Positions 37,968 through 49,247 of a stretch of 64,000 nucleotides of DNA are shown here, piece after piece. The notes beneath the pieces are model-generated. The model did no database searches. It saw nothing but the letters and a program-made list of their open reading frames with translations, and was not told where the DNA came from. Each line of letters begins with the position of its first letter. Position 1 is the first letter of the stretch. This stretch comes from Azolla caroliniana (taxonomy: Eukaryota; Polypodiophyta), in NCBI GenBank assembly GCA_043228905.1, contig JBHGNT010000013.1, forward strand, positions 16,678,001-16,742,000, given 5' to 3'. A program made the position numbers and the translations under genes.

Positions 37968-40900
37968 ATGCCGCTTACCGCCTCAGCCGAAACCCGCGCC
38001 TGGCTCCAGGAACGAGGAATGGGCGGTTATCTGAAGATCATCGATGCCCCCCCGCACCCAGATGCCCAAAATGTGGCGAAACGTATAAGTCCCGAAGCCA
38101 TCACCAACAACGTGCTTCGGGCTGTGTTGGACCTGCAACGGGGAGGGGACCATGAGGTCGACATACCCCCGGCATTAAAGATGAAGGCGTACTTCGGGGA
38201 GCACTCAGCCACAGGGAAGGCATATAGCACGTATGGCGGGCCCAACAAAGCTTTCGGGGAGATTGCGCGTATCTTGATGGAGTATGCGTTTGTGCATACG
38301 AACCCAACGAGCATGCCGCAGAACAAGGCAGCCATCATCATCAGCGCTTATGAAGGAAACAGAATCGATTGGGGAATCATCACAGGTGAAGGACTCCGCG
38401 CTGCCTTAGCTTCATTTCAGTCCGGTAAGAAGATGTTGTCTGTTCTTACCCACTTTTTGATGGTGTTATACCCACCCTCTTCGCTCCCTTCCCCTCGCGC
38501 ACTCACGTCCCCACCACCACCACGAAGGCAGAGAGAGAAATTCGTGGCCATTAGCCACGAAGCATGGGAGGAGCCCACATCGCCTTCACCCCCTGCCGCC
38601 GACCAGACAACCGCATCGACACCACCACCCGCCCAACCCCAACAAAAAAGGGTAGTTTCCGAGACCTGCCAAGAATGGGAGGGGGTGGTAGCCGCGGAAG
38701 ACAACACAACTGATGATGTCACCATTCGGCAGCCAACGTCGCGGTCTTCAGTAACGTCCCCAGGACCTAGCCCACGCACCAACACACAGCAGGCTGCACC
38801 ACCACGACCACAGAAAAGGAAGCATGCGGAGGAAACAACACTACCGGCCCCGGAACCGCAACCACAACCAGGCAAAAGAAGACGACTCAACCGCGAGTCC
38901 TCGGAAGAACGGAAGGAGCCACAACAGGAGCAAGCCTTAGTGGTCAGACAGAGCAACTTGGCTATCACCCCTGCGGAGGCATCACTGAACCAGGGAACGA
39001 TCGAGCATGGGCATACAACACAAATCTCGGAGGATGAAGTCCTCGGGTATAAGGACCTCCCCGCGGAGGCTTACGAATTTAGTGCGCTCCTCCGCCTCGG
39101 TACGTCATTCGAGCTGGTCGACTTCCTCGCTAGAGCCCAAGTCGCGGCAGCCGCTCAGATGGCGGAAGAGCACGCCGAAACAAAAATGGTTCAACGCGCG
39201 CTAATAGGTGAAATTGAGCCCCAGGAGGACATGGCTTTACAAAAAATCGGGAGGAAGAAGCAGGCAAAACAGGCCGCTCTCCTCATGGAGGTCCCTGAGT
39301 TGAACACGGCCCTTATCGAGGCATATCGGGACCTAGATCGCACTACGTGGGCAGCCAAAGACATGGCCCGAAAGATAAAAGTAGCCCAAAAACAGGCTAA
39401 GATGGCTACAGAGCTATGGCATGCTGCGAACCAGAAGCTGGCAGCCTGGGAGCAAAATCGGCTGGAACAACAAGTCCTGAGCCTCCCAGTAACGACTACC
39501 GAGGGCCTCCCAGCGCCCCCACGCATAACGATGATGGATGGAAGCACCATCACCGACTCCATCCTGAAGGTGCAGGCCAGTACACAAACGGAGTCATTAC
39601 AAATGGTCGATGCCTGCACAACAACCGAGGTGGCCACGACCGTGGAGCAACCCAAACTAACCACACCAACCAAGGAGGTGGAAACCCAGACAGAACCCCC
39701 GCTCCGGGATTACCGTGCGGAGCTTAAAGAAGAACAACGGCGAACCGAGAGACATGAGCAACGACATCAAGAGGCGATGGCTCGCCTAAAAGAAGAAGCT
39801 TCCAAGCAGATGGCCGAGATAAGAGCCCAGGCCAACCAAAGGATACACGAGCAACACGAAGCATTGGGCCGGGTACAAGCGCAAGCCGCGGCCAAGGAAG
39901 CCGAACTCAAAAGCAAGCTGGAGGAATACGCCGCCACAGTAGTGAAGAAAGAGACGGAGGTCCTAGACCTACAGGCCGCGCTCGACAATGCCCACGACTG
40001 GAACCAGCGGCAGGAGGAAAGAAATCGCGAACGGGAGGAGAGGATGAACGCGGAGAATGTCGAGTTGCAGAGTCAGTGTACGACCCTTAAAGAGATGGCT
40101 GACGAGTTATTCATCAAGTGCAAGCTACTTTCCGAGCAAAAAGAGGCCTTATCAGATTCCTACTTCGCCCTACAAGAAGAGAGAATCGTCGAACGGGAAC
40201 AAATCCGGGCCATGTGTTTGAAAGAACGGGAGCAGGCCACCGAAGAACTCATGAAGCGTTACGAGCAGGCTCTCCAGCTCGTAACCACGAATGCAAAGAA
40301 CAGTCAGACCATCTATGAGCTAAAGACACAGAAGATTCAGGCCGAGGTCGACGGCTTAAAACAGGAATTAGCAGCCATCCAAGCACAGCCCGGCATGGAT
40401 GAGACATGCATCCGCATACTGCTCAAGAAACAACGCCAACACCTCACCAAAAAGGTCGAGGAAACATTAAGTCGCGCAGGAGATGAATGGGCAGCCCAAG
40501 CTGCCGAATTGCACATTTTACGCGCCGACGCCGAGAACCGACGGAAGGAGGGCCGCGACTTCTACAAAATGGACAAAGCCAGCATTCAAAATCTGCGTGC
40601 AGATTTAACCGAGGATTACCAGTCCTTGGCAAAATCGCACACCGCGGCAATCGAGCAAATAATGGAGGACTTCAATGACGGTCAGATGCTGTTTCGCCTG
40701 GAAGTAGAAGCCTTCGAATGAGAACGACTCGCTGCCATCTCCACCAGCCCTCCAACGGCCACAGAGCAGAAAGAAGAACCTCCCAGCGAGGAGATCACGG
40801 ACACGGCACAGGAGGAACTTGCCCCGACCAACGGGCATCCCATGGAGGTCCACACGTTACCAGAGCCTGTCGAAGGAGAGGCCAGCGCCCACGAACCCAC

Positions 40901-41057
40901 ACCCCCACCAGAAGAATCGGCTGCACCCGAGGCGGATGCCCGAGAAGATATGCCACCCTCGGACCAAACTCAACCCCCCGCACCAACAGTCCAACCAGAC
41001 CACCCTGCCGCCACCCCAGACCCCGAAAGCATCCTCGACATCTTAAAGGAGGAATGA
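37968..41057 (+). pseudogene. Extra sense-strand ORF of element A behind pol (coiled-coil protein)
   Basis: From an ATG at 37968 an open frame of 917 codons runs to a TGA at 40719, and the same frame continues another 112 codons to 41057; the TGA is one C-to-T change from CGA, so the intact product was about 1,030 residues. N-terminus (about 1-150): a folded-looking domain with AWLQERGMGGYLKII and MKAYFGEHSATGKAYSTYGG. Then a Pro/Ser/Thr-rich linker (about 165-330), and from about 380 a long coiled coil rich in Glu, Gln, Ala, Lys and Arg, with segments such as TETEV-like VETQTEPPLRDYRAELKEEQ. The tail is acidic and Pro-rich. No membrane span is seen, so it is not an obvious envelope protein. 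Some plant Tat-lineage gypsy elements carry extra ORFs in this place; the function is unknown. Confidence 0.8.
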
Positions 41058-41155
41058 AACGAGGATCACGCCTAAAAGGCCATTTTTGTAATATTATTAG
41101 TATTTTGAAGGTCGTGGGTCCGACGGACAAGGTCCTGTCCCACGGGCGTGCCAGG

Positions 41156-41609
41156 TGTTGTCTGGAGGACAGAAATGTAAAATTAGGAAATTAGCAGACG
41201 CCGAGTCCGAGTGTCACGGGCCACCAAGGGCTCGGTTGTGTGTAAGTGGAAAAGTTATTTAAATGAGGAACAGTACCTCAGAAAGAGAGAGACGAAAATT
41301 ATAGGCGGAAGCACTAGCTTAGTCATTTGAATTAGATAAACTTGTAAGGTCACCGGCCAGAGGCCGTGTTCTGTAATCCTTTCTACCATAGTAATACATC
41401 TTATTTGTGCCTATTTTGGTTGCATGATTCTGTGTTTCAATCGATAACTATGAGTTTCACGCTGCCACGTCTATCAAAACCTCGCTAGTGTTTTCTCTCT
41501 GAACCCTGTATCTCTCTCAACGCCTCTGTACGAGCCTTCATGTACCACGCCCTTGAAGACCGATAGTCGCAAATCTATCGAAGGTGTTCGCCCAAAGGAA
41601 CGGGTAACA
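41156..41609 (+). repeat. 3' LTR of element A, 454 bp
   Basis: It starts TGTTGTCTGGAGGACAG and ends GGGTAACA, followed by CACGA. It is the same length as the 5' LTR. A purine-rich stretch that could prime plus-strand synthesis (AAAGGAGGAATGAAACGAGG) lies about 100 bases upstream, farther than usual. Confidence 0.95.
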
Positions 41610-41614
41610 CACGA

Positions 41615-42248
41615 GCCGTGTCCTGTTGTTCGTCAAAGCAGTGGACGTGCGGGATAGGGATCAGGTGGGTCTCCTGCTGGAGACAGATGATGGGCTGACA
41701 ACCGACTGGGCCACGGTCAAAGGAGTATGCAGCTGCTTCGACAAACGGCGAAAGTGGGGTGACGAGACGGGGAATTAGTAAGGCCGGAGTTGACGAGAGC
41801 TGAACCCTTACCGGCCGGTTACGATTTAGGAAGGATGCTGGTGAAGAGTTAGCTGAGCGGATCAAGAGACGTGCGAGTGGCCATCCAGGGTCGAAGCAAG
41901 CACGAGTACGGGCGGTGTTCGGCACAGGTGGTGCCGAACAAGGAAGGCAGGAAACACCACACGACACATGGGAAGAACCAACAGAGGGACATGCGTGACA
42001 TGCAAGGGCGGAATTTGGCGAACAACCGAAGTGACCAGGGGTGTTCGGGAGAACCGGTCGGGGGAGGAAGGCGTGAACGTCGGATGCGGTGGATCGGATG
42101 GAGCCAGTGGATCAGGGCCGGTAATGCGTCGGCGAGACGGACGGGTGCCAATAAGGTGGAGGACCCGGTTAATCACCATCGCCGAAATCTCTCACCTTTT
42201 TTTTTTCCTTAGCACATACTGGTGGATGTGCGGTTTTGTTGGGGTGGA
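41615..42248 (+). pseudogene. Resumed gag and spacer of element G/E, ending in a polypurine tract
   Basis: The first codons (VLLFVKAVDVRDRDQVG, then LTTDWATVKGVC) complete the gag broken by element A. After a stop near 41777 comes non-coding spacer that matches the F spacer around 60290 (both contain GTGTGGCCATC/GAGTGGCCATC followed by related sequence). It ends with TTGTTGGGGTGGA at 42236-42248, a polypurine-tract-like primer directly before an LTR. This is the 3' half of a gag-only element like F. Confidence 0.65.
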
Positions 42249-42972
42249 TCTCATGAAGATTTCCGACTATAGTGTGAAATTAGGGTGGAATAGGGCAAGT
42301 CGGTGGTGTGCAGCATGTGCACATGTATAGTAGGAAACGGTGTATACAATAAAGGGGAGTATTTGTCCCACATTGTAATGCCCTCCCCTCCTTGGTCTAT
42401 AAAAGGAGGGAGGGGTCCATTGTTGAGGGGTTGCCCATTTTGAGTTAGGAGGGTATACCGTTAGATTTAGGGTTAGGCAGTTTCTCTTATTCTTGCTTCG
42501 TTCTAGGGTTTCATCTTGGTAGTTCCCTTTCTTTTCTTCTTCTTCTTCTTCTTCTTCGTCGTGTGGGTTGAGAGTTCGAGTCTGTTTAGGGTTTGCTTTT
42601 GCTCGGTCTCCTGTGCAAGACCTCGCTCGGCGCGACGAGCCCGAGAGCTCCCCGATCGGCGGCTTGGCAACAAACTGCCGTGGTAATCTAACCTACCTTG
42701 GCCCGACTCGAAGCCGGGGTTGTATCTTTTCCCTTGTAATATATATACTCGTATTTGTTTGTGCATATTGGTGTATTTGGTGGTGTCGAGAGCATAGCCC
42801 CTTGTTTCCTGTGCATAAGAGTTGGTGTTGCGCGCATGCTTTCTCTCTCTCTCTCTCATGTTCGGTTGCCTCCGGGATGTGTCCAGAGTCGGTTTCTCGG
42901 CATCCCTTCCTCCCTCGTCTGAGACCCCTGTGGTCCCGCCCCTTCTACATGCACACGCTTAATAATGTGACA
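42249..42972 (+). repeat. LTR of element G (3' LTR of a gag-only relative), 724 bp
   Basis: It opens TCTCATGAAG, aligned to TGTCGTGAAG of the other family LTRs, so the terminal TG has become TC. It ends AATGTGACA followed by ACGT. CTATAAAAGG lies near 42399-42408. Its first half matches the LTRs of F and the inverted solo LTR and not those of E. No matching 5' LTR remains. Confidence 0.75.
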
Positions 42973-42976
42973 ACGT

Positions 42977-43876
42977 AATGAGTCAAGATGGACGACACTT
43001 CGTCCAATTCTTGACCATGCGACCGAACCATGAGCGGAACCGTGAAACCCTCGACAACGGCGAACGAGGGGATTTTTAGAGAGGGCTATCAAGGCGTGGG
43101 GCCGCGATAGTTTGGACACCCTGGAGGATCCCCACACCTGTACCATAGGTAGGAAGGTTTGGTTCTCTGATAGCGAAGGTTGTACGATAGTCGACATCAT
43201 TGGCGGGGAGAAGAAGCGGGCAGAGGAACGACTTAGGACATGCGGGGTCCTCGCCCCCGATGAGGAAATTAGTGGCGCCGTGGAGGGTCTCTTTTGACGA
43301 CACCCTCGGGGAAATTGGGAAGGTGATTGAAGAAGGCCTCAGTGAAGACCGGATGATTCCGGTTATCTTGGTGGGAATGTACGAAGTCATTGCCGACTTC
43401 GGGGAAAGGGTCAGGTCGGATCAGACAGCCTGCGTGGATACAAGGTACAAGACAGTGGACCGGAAGGTGAGGCAAGTCGCGACACCCTTGCCGGAGGGCA
43501 GCGAGGAGCGAATGAAAGGGGTCGCATGGGATCCAAGTTTGCGGAATCCGGCCGGCATAGGACACCGGTTCACTTACATAACGCTACGGGAGTTCAAGGT
43601 CAGTGGGGGTGGCTTCCTACTACCAACGGAGGAGGAGAGGTTTCGGGGAATGCTCGGAAGGCACGGGAAGGCCTTCGCATTCGTGCCGGGGGAGATCGGG
43701 TGCGTGGACCCGACGATCATGGAACCAATGGTGATCTTACCGTACTGCATGTGCCGTGGAATCTCAAGCCGATTCCAATACCTAGAGCTCACATGCCAGA
43801 GTTGATGGAGCTACTGAAACAGAAGGTGGAGATGGGCATCCTCAAGCCGTCGAGTGCCCATATTTGAACCAGGGTG
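42977..43876 (+). pseudogene. Element E pol, segment in front of the RT domain
   Basis: Plus-strand frames give LDTLEDPHTCTIGRKVWFSD, then (43200-43805) FDDTLGEIGKVIEEGLSEDR and LPEGSEERMKGVAWDP, and after one frameshift HVPWNLKPIPIPRAHMPELM and LKQKVEMGILKPSSAH, the usual lead-in to the RT fingers. The frame breaks at a TGA and then meets the left end of the DNA element at 43877. The RT proper resumes at about 54430. Confidence 0.75.
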
Positions 43877-43896
43877 GAAGCATGCTACGGTGTACT
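43877..43896 (+). repeat. Left terminal inverted repeat of the DNA element
   Basis: It starts GAAGCATGCTACGGTGTAC. It pairs with 54399-54418 in inverted orientation with one mismatch in the first 19 bases. Confidence 0.75.
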
Positions 43897-44086
43897 AGAA
43901 AAGTACTGTTTTTGGCCACAAAAATTGTCAGTACTTTCGATACTGTTAGTACTGAATAATTCAGAAAAAAAATCAGAGAAAAAAAAATCAATTTTGGAGA
44001 GTGGGGTGATTGTAGTACAAGTGTCATTTACTACAAGGAGTGGTGGGAACACGTGAGGAGATGTTCTTTCCATTTTGGGGGCTATT

Positions 44087-44855
44087 TTCACCTCACGTCG
44101 ATTTTGGCGCTTCCCCTCACGTCGTTTTTGGCGCTTCCCCTCATACTCCTCTTCCTCTATCCCTCTGAGCTCTTCATCTAAGACATCCATATCACGTTTC
44201 TGCTTTTCCTCCAATCTAAGAGTTTTGTTGGGGTTTAGGGAGCAAATCTCAAAACATCCATGTCAGGTTGGAGCGTTTTTTTAGGGTTTCTGTTTTTGTT
44301 AAGGTTTAGGTTGAGGAACAAAGACTGTTCTGAGGCCTCTTATAACAGCCAATAGTGACTTCTTCGACAACGACTTTCTTACTTCCACCGATTGCAGTTT
44401 ATGTCGTGGTGATTTGGGGCTTTTTCCATCGAGACGAGGATCCTTCCACCGAATCTAGGCAGCATATCACAAAGATTCAAGGCGCCCTCCACCATTGGAG
44501 GTTCTTTCTAGCAAATCAAGGCGGCATATCACACAGAATCAACGCTCCCGCCACCATTGGAGGTTCCTTCCATCCAATTTTTTATTTTCAAGACTAAAAT
44601 TTTTCATTTCTTCATTTTTCAGTACTAAATTTTTAGATTTTACAATTGTCAAATTTGTACGTTGTGCTTCCACCATTGGAGGTTCCTTCCAGCAAATCGA
44701 GGCGGCATATCACATTGAATCAACGCTCCCGCCACCATTGGAGGTTCCTTCCATCCAGTTTTTTATTTTCAGGACTAAATTTTTTCATTTTTTCATTTTT
44801 CAGTACTAAAATTTTAGATTTTACGATTGTCATATTTGATCCGTAATTCTAATGT
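44087..44855. repeat. Subterminal tandem repeats at the left end of the DNA element
   Basis: A 27-bp-type duplication (CCTCACGTCG...TTTTGGCGCTTCC, twice, 44090-44143) is followed by two copies of an approximately 181-bp unit (about 44495-44676 and 44677-44855) that share GGAGGTTCCTTCCATCCA and TTTTTCAGTACTAAA. No coding signal is seen. Such arrays near element ends often bind transposase, but that is inference. Confidence 0.7.
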
Positions 44856-44985
44856 TCGAAACGAATTATTTCTCACTTTGCAGGCCACATTTAAAAACAT
44901 TTGATTGTGTTTTCTTAGTGTAGTCTATATAACATTAACTACTCTCGCCAGACACTTAATTTTTTTGGATAAATCTAGTGACCAA

Positions 44986-47900
44986 ATGGGGGTCCCCAAC
45001 ATGAGTGAGTTGTCAAGTAACTCATGTATATCTGAAAGGACCAAGAGACGGGTGGTTCTTCACATAGTCCGTTATTTGGTAGAAATAACGAAGAGATTTA
45101 GTGAAGAGGATCGTAGGGATATTATATGTAGAGTGTTACACCATCAACGTTTGAATGAAGACATGGAGAGAATAAAATTTAGGAACCAATGTGTTTCAGA
45201 AGAGATTGTAGAGTCTATGAAGTCATCCCTAGACTTAGTGAAAGGTGTAGAGAGCATAGACAAACTTGATGCAAAGAGGGCAACCCTACACATGGTTGTG
45301 AACGGTGCGAGAGAAAAAAAATATAGTGATACTAAAGTTGCCTTAGCCCTGGGTATTCAAAGAAGGAACTTGAGGAAACATCGCCGAAATATACACTCAA
45401 GCCAATTCAAGTGGTTGGGGTTGGGACGTAGACGACGATGCGATGCCTTATCTCAAGAGATTATTGAGAAAGTGGATTCATTTTGGGCCAAAAATACGCG
45501 TGTCTCACCAAATAAGAAGGACGTGTGTAGACAACGAATAAGTCAGGGTAAGTACCAGATTCACCCTAGACACTTCTTGGAGATGACAGAGGTATTCCAT
45601 TTTTTTATATCAATTCACATTCCATAAATTTGTGTTTTGACCAAGTGTATATTAATGTTTGCTATATATATTGGTTGATGTAGGCTGAATTGTACATGAA
45701 CTTTAAAGACCAACATCCAAGCTTGACTGTTGGATTCCGCAAGTTCCAAGGTTTGAAACCATTTTATGTTAGAAAATTAAATGAGAGGAATACATGTTGT
45801 TGTGTTTACCACGTGAAGATGGACATGTTAACACTAGGAGTGAATGCAATGCGTACTGATTCTAAGGGTATACACGGGGAATTATGTGTTTGCACTTGTG
45901 AGGTTTGTAGACCAAATGGGGAGGATAATAGGTGTAATGCACGAAACATGACTTATGCATCCGTTTCTGAGCAATGGAGGTCTTGTGTTTGTGAAAAAGA
46001 ACCATCATGTGAGTGGCATCGTCGTACATGTCTATTAAGAACATGTAAGGTTTGTCCGCTACCATTATTTTGTAGGCAGGAGCTTGATTTGGGAAATAGT
46101 CATATCGTGAAATGGAAATATTTAGAGTATGTGACTGAAAATATTGGCAAGGGACTTGTAACTAAGCGTATCAAGGAAGTATATAAGGAGACATGTGCTG
46201 CCACCCTTGTCTCAGAATTTAAGTAACAACTTGGGGAGTTCATTCCACATAACTTCCGGAGTTATTGGCAAAATTCACAGTTCAAGGAATGTATTAATAA
46301 CTTACCAACGGGTGTCTTCATATCCGTTATTGACTTTACAGAAAACTATACATTTAAAGTTCAAAATGAGGTTCAATCAATGCATTGGTACAATGATCAA
46401 TGTCCAATACTTGTACATATTTGGTATTGGAGGCAAGACGGTGAGTTACATAAGAAATCAATATTTTACATTTCAGATGATAAAAAGCATGATACACTAT
46501 TTGTTCAACATTGTTTTAAGCTTCACCATGCAGATTTATTGTCTCTAGGGTTAACCTTTAACCGTCATTGGGTTTGGTTTGATAGTGCTGCCTCGTAGTT
46601 TAAGGCAGCACGATCGTTCTACTTTATCGCCAAGTAATTTTTAATCCATATGTTTAGTACTTATCATGCAATGTGTAAGGAAGTAATTCTTGTGTTAGTG
46701 CATGCATACTAATTATGTTTGTAACTATTCACACACAGTACTATTCACATGGATGCATACTAATTATGTTTGTAACTATTCAAACACAACACTATTCACA
46801 TGGATGCATGCATACTAATTTTGTTTGTAACTAAGTTAACTGTTCTTGATTGATTAAATAGTACTATCCAGTCATGTGAATCTGTGTTTATTATCTTTTA
46901 ATCCATGTGAAGGTGTTCTCCATAGACAAAGTGTACTATGTTGTGTGTTGTATCTTTACTAAATCAGTATTTATTGAAGAATGTAAAGTACTCGTATTGT
47001 ACTCTATAGTATTGTCCGTCCTTAAGAGAATTGTACTAATTATCTTTAATCCATGTGAAGTGTTCTCCATAGACACATTGTACTATGTTGTGTGTTGTAT
47101 CTGTACTAAATTAGTATTTACTCAACTTGTATTCATAGTATTGACTGTCCTTAAGAGAATTGTACTAATTATCTTTTAATCCATGTTGAGGGTTTTCCAT
47201 GGACAATACAGTGTCCATGGAAACCTGAGATACAAAAGCATGTATTTTTCCTTATTCAACATTCGTATGCAATGGAACTACTTCGGGTTTGGACATGGAA
47301 AAGGAGAGCATGATGGCGTGGGGGCTGTGATCAAACGTGCCCTTACAAGTGAGTAGTTGGATAATAATGGTGCGAAGTTACAAAATGCACATGATGTTGT
47401 GCAGTGGCTAACATGGAAGATGTCAAATGATGGTAAGAACATATTGTTTGTTGAAGTTCGCTGATGGTAAGAACATATTGTTTGTTGAAGTTCGCGCTGA
47501 TGAGGTTGATAGAACTAAATCATATGGTTGTAAAACCGTGAAAGGCACACGCAACACCCATTGTGTATTAGGGTTTAGCCACAAGGACACAACACAATTG
47601 TTACTCTGTACTTTATCATGCTTTTGTTCCATGTGTATAGATGAAGCTTGGGATAAATGCATCAACCTATCAATCATCGAGCCCTAGAAGCTGCAGAAGC
47701 TTGAGCTTGAACGACAAGATGATATTGAAGAGGATGCGCATTCAAACGATATTGTATACTACAACCAACATCAAGACTTGGCAGTTTTATTGGAAGTTGG
47801 AGATCATTTTGTAGTGCTCAAATCTCCTCAGAATGAAGATTTAGAAGACTACTACATTGTGGTGTGCAAGCAAGGCAAGACATTATTGAAAGAAGTGGTG

Positions 47901-48161
47901 AGGGATGGCTGGGGCAACAATTTCAACCTTGGTGAGTCTGTCGTGTATGGAAACTATTATGCAAAGTTGCTGTAGTGCAATAACACATATGCATTACTAA
48001 AAGAAGCACCGATAGCAATAATCTACGCTGATGCCATTCTTGTGATCAAATTCAATATGACTCAAGCAAAGCACAAGGTTAAGGGATACAACACTGTCTA
48101 CAAGGTCCCCCAAGAGGTTCATGAGCACATATCAGGGGAGGTCTCTCTATTTAATGCTTGA
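44986..48161 (+). pseudogene. Transposase-like protein with D-x-x-ENY / SDGA-type / HGKG-x-x-DG motifs, decayed
   Basis: Exon 1 (44986-45591) has a Lys/Arg-rich region with YSDTKVALALGIQRRNLRKH, resembling a helix-turn-helix; exon 2 (45684-46633) follows a clean GT-AG intron. Exon 2 holds a Cys-rich region starting CCCVYHVKMDML, then DFTENYTFKVQNEVQSMHWY, ISDDKKHDTLFVQHCF and HWVWFDSAAS-stop-FKAARSFYF. A third exon (about 47250 onward) has QWNYFGFGHGKGEHDGVGAV then IKRALT, later DRTKSYGCKTVKGTR, CSMC and a C-terminal domain ending at 48161. The three conserved acidic positions would suit an RNase H-like DDE/DDD transposase. Stops at about 46225, 46596, 47356, 47684 and 47973 and a 34-bp duplication (47428-47495) make it non-functional. 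I recall similar proteins in animal genomes; no name is claimed. Confidence 0.7.
46634..47250. repeat. Intron of the transposase-like gene with tandem repeats
   Basis: Two blocks of repetition: about 46715-46830 (units around GGATGCATACTAATT...GTTTGTAACTATTCA) and 46895-47185 (two copies of about 145 bp starting TTAATCCATGTGAAG and ending AAGAGAATTGTACTAATTAT). The donor after 46633 is GTAATT; the exact acceptor is unclear. Confidence 0.6.
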
Positions 48162-49247
48162 AAGTCACCCTATCAATACATTGTACCAGAAAACTGAAAA
48201 ACATCCACTTGTAGTTCACTATTTGATGTATTGATATATTAATTTTGATGATTGACAAATGAATCTATTATGTATTATGAATCGATATATTTGATGTATT
48301 GAGACTATATATTGAGCTTGTATTGTAAGTGTTTATGGTAATTATAGAGTTGCTTGTTTCCATGGTTTAAGGTGTGAAGTCTTCAATACTTCTGTATTGT
48401 CAGTGTTTATGGTAATTATGGAGTTGCTTGTTTCTATGGTTTAAGGTGTGAAGTCTTGAATACTTAGTAGCCTAAATATGGCCCAAACTTATTCAACTAT
48501 CAAGTCTCTATTGTGTGCACTCAAGTCATTATTCAACTCTAACCATGTGCACTTAAGGAGACCATACTTCGTAAGTATCAATATACATATTAGTACTAAC
48601 GCAAGTATCAATATACATATTAGTTTAGTACTAATGTCAATTGCAAGTATGTCAATTGCAAGTATTAAGTAATACATAGCAATCTCCCAATGTCAATTGC
48701 AAGTATTAAGTAATACATAGTAGTCTCCCAAAGTATCTCAGTTAGACGGATACATACATTTGATGTAAAGTTCGGTTGCATGACAATATATACCAGTCTT
48801 CTAAATCTTCATCTGGTATAACGAATTGTATATAACATCTCAGTTAACAATTTAGAATTTTATTTGTAATCAACACAATCATGGCTACATGGGAGTGTAC
48901 CTAGGAGTGTGATAAATTCGTACCTCCCTCACCAAAGATCATTTCAGAATTAGCAATATAGAAATTCAGATTACACTACAAGAGTTAACAATAGAATACA
49001 TTTTCATTCTCTGCAATTGGCAATATAGAATTTCACATTGGTATAACTACTGGATTTTGGTATACCAAATAGTTCAATTTCAGACATCACTAACAGTTCA
49101 GCTAAAGTTCAAGTACAATCGAAAGACAATCAAAAGACACTAGTATAACTATTTCAGATAAATGAGACAGTATTTTGGTATACCAAATAGTTCAATTTCA
49201 GACATCACTAATAGTTCAGCTAAAGTTCAAGTACAATCGAAAGACAA
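48162..49247. other. Spacer between the two convergent genes of the DNA element
   Basis: It has no gene. It contains short duplications: about 48322-48470 (a unit with GTTTATGGTAATTATRGAGTTG twice), 48570-48720 (AGTATCAATATACATATTAGT and GTCAATTGCAAGTATTAAGT, repeated), and 49055-49255 (GGTATACCAAATAGTTCAAT twice, period about 115 bp). The right end is the 3' flank of the minus-strand gene. Confidence 0.5.

Larger units (their letters stand above)
31520..41609 (+). mobile_element. Element A: full-length Ty3/gypsy retrotransposon, 10,090 bp
   Basis: It is bounded by two 454-bp LTRs and flanked by the 5-bp target duplication CACGA (31515-31519 and 41610-41614). It lies inside the E/G gag. Order: LTR, primer site, gag with CCHC, protease, RT, RNase H, integrase, an extra long ORF, LTR. 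I count about 14 mismatches between the LTRs, roughly 97% identity, so it is not a very recent insertion. Stops in gag and a frameshift in pol show it can no longer move by itself. Confidence 0.95.

Noticed and set aside
29911-42972. Reading 29911-30543 and 42249-42972 as the LTR pair of one element
   Set aside because: Their first halves differ strongly, while 29911-30543 matches 62994-63620 and the flanks of that pair restore H's gag frame.
43877-43890. A 4-bp CATG target duplication for the DNA element
   Set aside because: CATG is part of the inverted repeat (GAAGCATG and its complement CATGCTTC), so it cannot be counted as a duplication of the target.
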